DNA of 64,000 nucleotides from Saprospiraceae bacterium (GTDB lineage Bacteria > Bacteroidota > Bacteroidia > Chitinophagales > Saprospiraceae), in contig JADKEB010000018.1 in the NCBI GenBank assembly GCA_016718205.1, forward strand, positions 1 to 64,000, written 5' to 3'. The position numbers and the translations under genes are program-made. Under the pieces are notes generated by a model. The model was not told the origin of the DNA. It saw nothing but the letters and a program-made list of their open reading frames with translations, and ran no database searches. The stretch's first letter is position 1, and every line of letters begins with the position of its first letter. Shown in pieces: positions 57,760 to 64,000 of the stretch.

Positions 57760-58387
57760 TTACTTTTCCTGTATGATCAACAGCCAGCCTTTTTTACTTT
57801 TTACTGGAATCAGGTCGTTTACACCGAAAGTTTTGTCATCCTGAAAATCTTTCACTTCCGGTGCTTTCAGCATGACATTTTCAGGACTTAAGCCCAACGC
57901 TTTCCAAATGATGGAGAGCTTGATATCTTGATCTTTATCATCGAAGTTACCAATAGAAATGAGCGTTTGTTTTGCTTTCACATATACCGTTACCTTTACA
58001 TTCGGCTGGTTGGTTTGCACCGGACACTCCTTATCCCAATAGCCAATCATTTTCGCATCGGTAATGCCAAATGTTTTCCAAAGATTCCAAACCGGGCGTG
58101 GCGAAAATTCGCCGTAAGCATCACGACCCGTTTCACCATAAAGCATTCCTAAATAGCGGTTCCCTCCGTCCTGAAGCATCTCGGCCATTTGTCCGAAAGG
58201 AATTCCGGAAGCTGTAACAAACCACTCGTCGGGGGTCATTTTCGGCTCGGTGGTTTCCTTTCATATCAGGCATAAATGCGGAGTCGGCAACGACAAATGG
58301 GATACCGTCAGGCGCAAAAGATTCGTAGGGAGTCTGCCCGTTGGGAATCTGTCCATAGAGCTGGAATGTTGAACTTCTCAAGGTCAC
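57760..58387 (-). pseudogene. Glycoside hydrolase C-terminal remnant (DUF6067-like)
   Basis: About 205 residues of the C-terminal part of a large glycosidase. The first part (58133-58387) reads PYESFAPDGIPFVVADSAFMPDMKGNHR, and after a shift near 58222 the second continues MTPDEWFVTASGIPFGQMAEMLQ, MLYGETGRDAYGEFSPRPVWNLWKTFGI, AKMIGYWDKECPV and a beta-sandwich tail ending WLLIIQEK. These fit the C-terminal region of DUF6067/GH123-like proteins, whose full length is above 600 residues. No catalytic domain remains, and no ATG with a signal peptide precedes it. Confidence 0.65.
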
Positions 58388-58448
58388 AATGAGGCAAAGT
58401 AAAAGTCTACTCCATAAACAAATATTTTACAATCATCAACCGTTATTT

Positions 58449-59069
58449 TTATTCTTTCCATCCCCAGGGAGCAGGTGGACTATCTGTTTCTTTTGTAAGA
58501 TCAAAATGAACACTGAAATAACGGTCTGTGTTGACCCTTCTCAGGTTATAGGTAAATGATTTGCCGGAAATGATTTCTATCCACCATACATTACCAATGG
58601 CAGCCGGTAATATATCCACAGTTTGCTGATCAGCTGGAAAAGTCTGTCTGGTGCTGTTTCCGTAATTGGTGGTATGGCCTCCGTACATGGTGACCTTATC
58701 AGGTGACCCATCCTCATGTCTGTGATCATGCTTGAGTAAAATACCACGTGGGGTTTTGGTAAGCACCCACGTCCTTGAGTAATCACGTCCTACATAAAAT
58801 GGAATTTTGATCACATTTTGACTACATTTTTTCACATGTATTATAAGATCTTTTCCTGCAAATGTCGTGTCATTCTGACCTCCTGCAGCAATTGTTCCTA
58901 TAAATGATTTTCCACATAACTTTTGGAGCGCATTCCAGTAAGCTAAATAAGTAGTATCTCTTTTGACTTCATCATTTTTTACTTTTTGCTGACTATAGAT
59001 CGCTTGAGTACAAAGGCTACTCAATATCAACACCATGACGGCTTTTAAGATAAAATTTGTTTTATTCAT
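58449..59069 (-). CDS. Secreted hypothetical protein
   Basis: Start ATG 59069 (MNKTNFILKAVMVLILSSLCTQAIYSQ) gives a clear signal peptide; 206 residues. The mature part has YWNALQKLCGKSFIGTIAAGGQNDTTFAGKDLIIHVKKC, YSRTWVLTKTPRGILLKHDHRHEDGSPDKVTMYGGHT and NLRRVNTDRYFSVHFDL, and ends APWGWKE. Proteins with this HDHRHEDGSPD pattern are known as secreted hypotheticals in Bacteroidota; the role is not established. The upstream side carries the CCACCCCAACCCTCCC repeat-like sequence. Confidence 0.75.
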   Translation of the reverse strand: MNKTNFILKAVMVLILSSLCTQAIYSQQKVKNDEVKRDTTYLAYWNALQKLCGKSFIGTIAAGGQNDTTFAGKDLIIHVKKCSQNVIKIPFYVGRDYSRTWVLTKTPRGILLKHDHRHEDGSPDKVTMYGGHTTNYGNSTRQTFPADQQTVDILPAAIGNVWWIEIISGKSFTYNLRRVNTDRYFSVHFDLTKETDSPPAPWGWKE

Positions 59070-59258
59070 TACGGGTGATTCATCTAAATTTACCCACCCC
59101 AACCCTCCCTAAAATGGCTTAAAATGGAGGGAGTGCACTCGTTCTTTGATTTTTATTACTTTCATCATTATTGTCAGAAATTTTTCCGCCTGTTTATTCA
59201 ATCGTTTTTTTATGGTACTTATTTTAGGTTTGAAGTAAGAAAGCAAACCATTATATTG

Positions 59259-59367
59259 GGGCGTATCCCAAAATTGCACTTTAATAAAAATTCCTTTTGT
59301 TTTACCCCATCCTAAAGGGTGACAAAAAGAATTTTATAACGATAGAATGAAAAAATGGGATACACCC
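59259..59367 (-). repeat. Family B short element, copy 2, with 8-bp target duplication
   Basis: Ends GGGCGTATCCCA (59259-59270) and TGGGATACACCC (59356-59367) are 12-bp inverted repeats with one mismatch. TTATATTG flanks it on both sides (59251-59258 and 59368-59375), an exact 8-bp duplication. Equal in length to the copy at 39013-39121 (109 bp) and inverted to it. Confidence 0.87.
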
Positions 59368-59417
59368 TTATATTGAAATATGAAATATGTTGACTTTTTT
59401 AGCAACCGCTAAGGAAG

Positions 59418-61757
59418 TCAGGGCTTAATCTCCCGCGCCTTTGCCTTCTGCATCGGATTTGGTTTTTCCTTAATTTTATGTTGTTTGAATAGCTGAAACC
59501 TTGTTGGAATCTCTCGCACCGGAAAACTATTGTTGGATTCATCGATATCGGCTGTTTCTCTGTATGGATCGAGGATGATAGACGTCACTTCTTTATTTTT
59601 TACAAATACTTTGGTCACTTTGTCTTCATTTTTCCTCCATATTTCGACAGGCACGCGCTCGACTTCCTTTGTGCCATCATCAAATGTCCATTCAATAATG
59701 ATGGGCATCACCAGTCCACCTTTGTTGCTGAATTGTAGTTCATAGTAATTTTTACTTCCATACTTTGTTTCTTTTTCATTTTTGGACAAAAGATCATTAT
59801 GTTTCATAGTTATAGTGATATCTATGGAGTCTTCTGTCTCCCAGGGCTGATAAGTATTATAAAAATCAGAAACGGTATTATCCCGTTCTACCGGAAAGGT
59901 GCCAAACTGTTCACGATTGCGTTGTTTCGTCAGGAAGTCTTTGGGTTTTTTGATAATATTTATTAAAGTATCTACCTTTTGTTTCGGATCATTGTCTGTA
60001 TCTACTTTATACCAAATCACACTATCCAAAGCTATATCTACAGCATCAATACTATAAAACCACCCGCGCCAGAACCAATCCAGATCCATAGCACTGGCTT
60101 CCTCCATCGTCCTGAAAAAATCATCAGGTGTAGGATGTTTGAATGCCCATCTGCGGCAATACTCTTTGAACGCATAATCAAACAACTCCCGGCCCATGAT
60201 GGTTTCCCGCAGGATGTTAAGTGCTGTCGCCGGCTTGTCGTAAGCATTATTTCCATAATCGACAATGTTTTCGCTATTGGTCATGATGGGCTCAAGTTGG
60301 TCTTTGGGTCTGGACATATACTCGGTGATATTATGAGGTACACCACCTTCAGACTGGAAGTTGTTGTCCCATTCCTGCTCAGTGATGAATTGCATAAAAC
60401 TATTTACCCCTTCGTCAAACCATGCCCACTGTCTCTCGTCACTGTTGATGATCATGGGAAAATAGGTATGTCCCACTTCATGGATGATGACTAATATAGC
60501 TGCTCTCTTAGAACCTTCTGTGTAAGTACCATCAGCGTCTGCACGACCAGGATTAAAAGATATCATGGGATACTCCATACCATTGGCAGCTTCTATGGAT
60601 ATCGCTACAGGATATGGATAAGGTATGCTATACTTTGAGTAGGTGCGCAGTGTATGATCGATGACTTTTGTTGAGTACTTATTGTATATAGGATAGGCTT
60701 CCTTGCCATAGAGACTCATACACATGACTTTCTGGCCGAGCTCATTGACGTGAGGCATGGCATCCCATACAAATTTTTTGCTGGCCGTCCAGGCGAAGTC
60801 TCTGACGTTTTTTGCATTGTATTTCCATGTTTTGGTTTTGGACGAGATCGGTGTTTTTTCATTGGCTTTGGCTTCTTCCAGAGTGACGATTTCCAATGGT
60901 GTTTTGACACTTTGAGATTGAATCCACTTGCTGTAATGTATTGGGCTTAGTATCTCTTTGTAGTTCTGGCATTCACCAGTGGCTGCTACCACATGATCAT
61001 CAGGGAGCGTGATTTCGACATCGTAGTCTCCGAAAGCTAGTGTAAATTCGCCAGTGCCTAAAAACTGTTTGTTTTGCCAACCTTCATAGTCGCTGTATAC
61101 ACACATGCGCGGAAACCACTGTACGACAGTGTATAAATAATTGCTATGGTCTTCAAAGTACTCATAACCACCTCGACCCCAGCTGGGAGTAACCCTGCGA
61201 TTGATCATATGGTAGTACCAGTCGATATTAAACGATACCTTTTTGCCGGGCTTCAATGGAGAGGGCAAGTCTATACGCATCATACTTTCGTTGATGATAT
61301 ATTTCAGGGGTAAACCTTTGTCAGAAGTAAGCTTTTTGATCTTTACACCGTACTTATCCAACTGCGTAGTGGCTTCCAACCTGTCGATGGTGCCCTGATC
61401 CATCACATCAAACATTTCAGATTTGTTCATGTGGTGTTTTGTATTGGTAGGTACGTGTTCGTTTTCGTCCAGCTGTAACCACAGGTAGGTCATCTCTACA
61501 GGAGAATTATTATGGTAAGTGATGGTTTCAGAACCATCTATCCTTTGTGTTTTGGTATCGAGACTGCACTTAATTTTGTAGTCTGCCTTTTGTTGCCAGT
61601 ACTTTGGTCCAGGAGCACCATCGGCACCACGATATTCGTTGGGAGTTCTGAGCATATTGTCAAGTTGTTCAAATTTCCTCCCGTGATTGGATCGTTCCTG
61701 TGATATAAGCGTCATTGCAGAAAAAAGACAAAACAAAATGATCACATTTTTAAGCAT
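59418..61757 (-). CDS. M1 family metallopeptidase
   Basis: A 779-residue exported gluzincin. Signal peptide MLKNVIILFCLFSAMTLISQ, then an N-terminal beta domain (YKIKCSLDTKTQRIDGSETITYHNNSPVEMTYLWLQLDEN), the substrate-side NGMEYPMISF (GxMEN-like, here GMEYP), and zinc site VIIHEVGHTYFPMIINSDERQWAWFDEGVNSFMQF (HEVGH plus the downstream Glu). It would release N-terminal amino acids from peptides in the periplasm or outside. The GMEYP form is common in bacterial M1 members acting on longer peptides. Monocistronic; repeat B lies 50 bp beyond its stop. Confidence 0.95.
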   Translation of the reverse strand: MLKNVIILFCLFSAMTLISQERSNHGRKFEQLDNMLRTPNEYRGADGAPGPKYWQQKADYKIKCSLDTKTQRIDGSETITYHNNSPVEMTYLWLQLDENEHVPTNTKHHMNKSEMFDVMDQGTIDRLEATTQLDKYGVKIKKLTSDKGLPLKYIINESMMRIDLPSPLKPGKKVSFNIDWYYHMINRRVTPSWGRGGYEYFEDHSNYLYTVVQWFPRMCVYSDYEGWQNKQFLGTGEFTLAFGDYDVEITLPDDHVVAATGECQNYKEILSPIHYSKWIQSQSVKTPLEIVTLEEAKANEKTPISSKTKTWKYNAKNVRDFAWTASKKFVWDAMPHVNELGQKVMCMSLYGKEAYPIYNKYSTKVIDHTLRTYSKYSIPYPYPVAISIEAANGMEYPMISFNPGRADADGTYTEGSKRAAILVIIHEVGHTYFPMIINSDERQWAWFDEGVNSFMQFITEQEWDNNFQSEGGVPHNITEYMSRPKDQLEPIMTNSENIVDYGNNAYDKPATALNILRETIMGRELFDYAFKEYCRRWAFKHPTPDDFFRTMEEASAMDLDWFWRGWFYSIDAVDIALDSVIWYKVDTDNDPKQKVDTLINIIKKPKDFLTKQRNREQFGTFPVERDNTVSDFYNTYQPWETEDSIDITITMKHNDLLSKNEKETKYGSKNYYELQFSNKGGLVMPIIIEWTFDDGTKEVERVPVEIWRKNEDKVTKVFVKNKEVTSIILDPYRETADIDESNNSFPVREIPTRFQLFKQHKIKEKPNPMQKAKAREIKP

Positions 61758-61904
61758 AATAAAAATAAGTTTATTGTTTATTGTAATTATTTTTGCAAAC
61801 TTATAATAAAAACGGACAATTTACCATTTACAAATTGTATTTGGTTCAGTTTTTGACATATTTAAATTGATTTCCTTTTAAAAAAACTAAATAACGAATA
61901 ACGA

Positions 61905-64000
61905 ATGACTTCGTCCAGTTTCCATTTATTTTGCCAACTGTGTATTAAAACGCAGTTTTGCTTTATTGGTTTGTTGGGTATTGTCACCCATGGAAATAGC
62001 CAATCTACATATCCCGAAACTTATGATGGAGATTCTCTCTTACAATCAGGATCTAAGCATTACGATTTGGGAGCGTATGACAAAGCTCTTGCAGACTTTG
62101 ATAAGATATTCAAAACTGACCCACAATTTTATTTGGCTAAATATGAGAGAATGCTTACACTCACAGCCATGAATTTGTCAGATCAAGCCCACGATGAACT
62201 GGAAGAATGGTATCATTCGGAGTATGCATTTGAAGTTCCGGAAGCTATGATCCTTTATGCCAATTCGCTCACAAAAATGAAAAAATTTGATGAAGCACAG
62301 AAAGTATTTGATCAATGTATAAAGGTGACACCCGATTCACCTATTTTGCTGTACAACATTGCACTGATGCATTACAATAAAGAGGATAATGCAAAGTGTA
62401 TCGAATATCTGAAAAAAACGCTACACCTCAACCCAAATCATGGTGTGGCGCATTATTTTCTTGGATTAGTGTGTCTTGAAGAAGGCAAAATTGTGCCTGG
62501 AGCATTGGCTTTACTTGGGTATCTGGCGCTGGTCCCTGCCGGAGAGTATGCCGAGGATGCAGTAACAAAACTCAATGTAAAGATGTCTCAAAGCTATCTC
62601 AAAAACGACAGTAAAGTCACATTTCCTGCTGATGGTGATGATTTTGCTGAGCTCGAGAGCATCCTTAGAGATCAATTGCCTCTCCATCCGAAATATAAAC
62701 TCAAATGTTCGGTGGATGAAATATTTACCCGTCATGCACAAGCTATATTTGAGTATGTTGGAAGTCACACTATCAGAAATGGGTTTTTTGAAAAAACGTA
62801 CCTGCCATGGATGAAAGAAGTGCAGGCAAAAAACCTGACAGAATCGGCCACCTACTATCTGATTCAGATTTTTAAGGAGCAAATGAAAAAATCAATGGCT
62901 TCCAAGCAAAAAGAGATAGATCAGTTTTCAAATACATTTATAGCCAATGATTTTTGGCCTTTGTTTAGTACGCGAAGGAAACTTCATTTTGGCAAAGAGC
63001 AGGATGTACTTGTGTTCATAAAAGAAGGCCATCCCAATCTTTTCGGAACAGTCATCAATGGAAAATATGAAGGTCGCTTCAAGATGGTAGACAAACATGG
63101 CAGAACTACCGGAGACCTGAATTTTAAGGACGATATGCTGGAAGGCAAACAGGTTTATTTTCAGCAAAACGGAAGAATCTCAGAAGAAACAGAATATGTA
63201 AAAGGACTGAAAAATGGTGTCAGAACCGTATACTTTGAAAATGGTCAGAAGAGTTTGACAGAGACATATAAAGATGATGCATTTGATGGACCATTTATTA
63301 CTTTTTATCCCAATGGCAGTAAAAACTGTGAAGGCTCATATGTGAAAAGTCAATTGAGCGGCAGCTACAACTGCCACCATATGGACGGCAGCAAGAGACT
63401 TGAATGCACTTTTGCACATGACAAACTGCATGGAAGCTATAAAATGTATAATCCGGGCGGAGAGCTTGTCTCATCATTTGAGTATATCAACGGCGAACTT
63501 ACAGGTCAGGGATTAGAGTATCACGATGGCAAAACATTAATATCTTCCGGAAACTATACCAACGGAAAGGTCACCGGAGCCATTAAAACTTTCTGGGAAA
63601 ATCAAACGCTTAAAAATCAATCTCTATATGAAAATGGGAAAATCAAATCTTATGAAGAATATTTTGCCAATGGAAAACTTTCAGAGACAAGGAGCTTCAA
63701 CTCCAAGGAAGAATTAGAGAGTGTTGTCTATTTTGATATCAACGGAGAGAAATATTATGAAGAAAAGTACTCATCGGGCAATTTTAAGGCAGGATTCCAG
63801 TACCTGAAGGATAATCCCAAACCATTGGAAATCAAAAAAAGTGATTTCGTGGTAAAATATCCGGGAAATATCACATCTCATTCCGGAAAATTTGCCAATG
63901 ATCAGATGAATGGCAAATGGGTGTACAACTATTTTAACGGAAATCTGAGTTATGAACTTGATTATGTCAAAAATCAGGCAGAAGGATTGAAAAAGTCATA
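61905..64000 (+). CDS. TPR and MORN-repeat exported protein (runs off the window)
   Basis: An open frame from ATG 61905 to the end of the window, at least 698 residues. An N-terminal hydrophobic segment (KTQFCFIGLLGIVTHGNSQ) suggests export. Four or five TPR units follow (GSKHYDLGAYDKALADFDKIFKTDP, AMILYANSLTKMKKFDEAQKVFDQCIKVTPD, LLYNIALMHYNKEDNAKCIEYLKKTLHLNP). From about residue 375 on it is made of MORN/YwqK-type repeats (GVRTVYFENGQKSLTETYKDD, GPFITFYPNGSKNCEGSY, GSYKMYNPGGELVSSFEY, GKWVYNYFNGNLSYELDY). The start is a best guess. Such proteins are common in this phylum; their role is unknown. Confidence 0.85.
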   Translation, partial: MTSSSFHLFCQLCIKTQFCFIGLLGIVTHGNSQSTYPETYDGDSLLQSGSKHYDLGAYDKALADFDKIFKTDPQFYLAKYERMLTLTAMNLSDQAHDELEEWYHSEYAFEVPEAMILYANSLTKMKKFDEAQKVFDQCIKVTPDSPILLYNIALMHYNKEDNAKCIEYLKKTLHLNPNHGVAHYFLGLVCLEEGKIVPGALALLGYLALVPAGEYAEDAVTKLNVKMSQSYLKNDSKVTFPADGDDFAELESILRDQLPLHPKYKLKCSVDEIFTRHAQAIFEYVGSHTIRNGFFEKTYLPWMKEVQAKNLTESATYYLIQIFKEQMKKSMASKQKEIDQFSNTFIANDFWPLFSTRRKLHFGKEQDVLVFIKEGHPNLFGTVINGKYEGRFKMVDKHGRTTGDLNFKDDMLEGKQVYFQQNGRISEETEYVKGLKNGVRTVYFENGQKSLTETYKDDAFDGPFITFYPNGSKNCEGSYVKSQLSGSYNCHHMDGSKRLECTFAHDKLHGSYKMYNPGGELVSSFEYINGELTGQGLEYHDGKTLISSGNYTNGKVTGAIKTFWENQTLKNQSLYENGKIKSYEEYFANGKLSETRSFNSKEELESVVYFDINGEKYYEEKYSSGNFKAGFQYLKDNPKPLEIKKSDFVVKYPGNITSHSGKFANDQMNGKWVYNYFNGNLSYELDYVKNQAEGLKKS

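Noticed and set aside
1..64000. tRNA or rRNA genes
   Set aside because: I saw no cloverleaf-like arms with TTCGA loops or rRNA-conserved blocks in the gaps; a tRNAscan-SE run would settle this.

Overview
This window is AT-rich chromosomal DNA from a Bacteroidota bacterium, most likely of the Saprospiria/Chitinophagia type. I infer the placement from the gene repertoire: a type IX secretion sorting domain, MurA with Asp in place of the catalytic Cys, DUF3109, DUF1295, DUF4197, a fused Ada, TAnnTTTG promoter boxes and a carA-eno-divIC gene order. It cannot be fixed from sequence reading alone. I found no rRNA, tRNA or CRISPR array.

Layout. 0-9.5 kb: a remnant of a homocysteine S-methyltransferase, osmC, phoH, a SAM hydrolase with a small monooxygenase-like gene, aroB, an SCP2 protein, a large acyl-CoA dehydrogenase, a secreted M20 peptidase and a thioesterase. 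9.5-19 kb: a decayed IS1380 element, pepD with a GNAT gene, ada, a lipoprotein/outer-membrane pair, DUF1295 and a secreted hypothetical. 19-30 kb: a phosphatase, a class A PBP, a two-gene Septu-like ATPase/HNH defence cassette, a Fur regulator, metG and lon. 30-39 kb: a truncated IS1634 transposase, three exported peptidases (S9, S10, S33) and a collapsed hybrid sensor kinase. 39-54 kb: a UvrD-type helicase/nuclease, a PLP enzyme and DUF3109, then the central-metabolism run carA-eno-divIC-sucD, an SPFH/Arc/cytochrome c group, moxR, DUF4197 and murA. 54-64 kb: secreted and envelope proteins, an M1 peptidase and a TPR/MORN protein that runs off the window.

The most unusual content is between the genes. 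Four families of short elements with terminal inverted repeats occur: A is 161 bp, B is 109 bp with an 8-bp target duplication at one copy, C is 106 bp, and D is 102 bp and seen once. Paired copies keep identical length although their sequence has diverged. One family A copy has had its central hairpin replaced by a run of six adjoining, unrelated hairpins, and a similar hairpin cluster lies at 7.3-7.5 kb. These look like non-autonomous mobile elements, or structured-RNA/DNA elements, that I cannot match to a named family.

Many genes, including essential ones such as metG, are broken by single-base frameshifts, several of them at homopolymers. This is best explained by uncorrected sequencing errors, so they are annotated here as single genes with the shift positions noted. 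Truncated genes (homocysteine methyltransferase, sensor kinase, glycoside hydrolase, three IS remnants) look like real decay.
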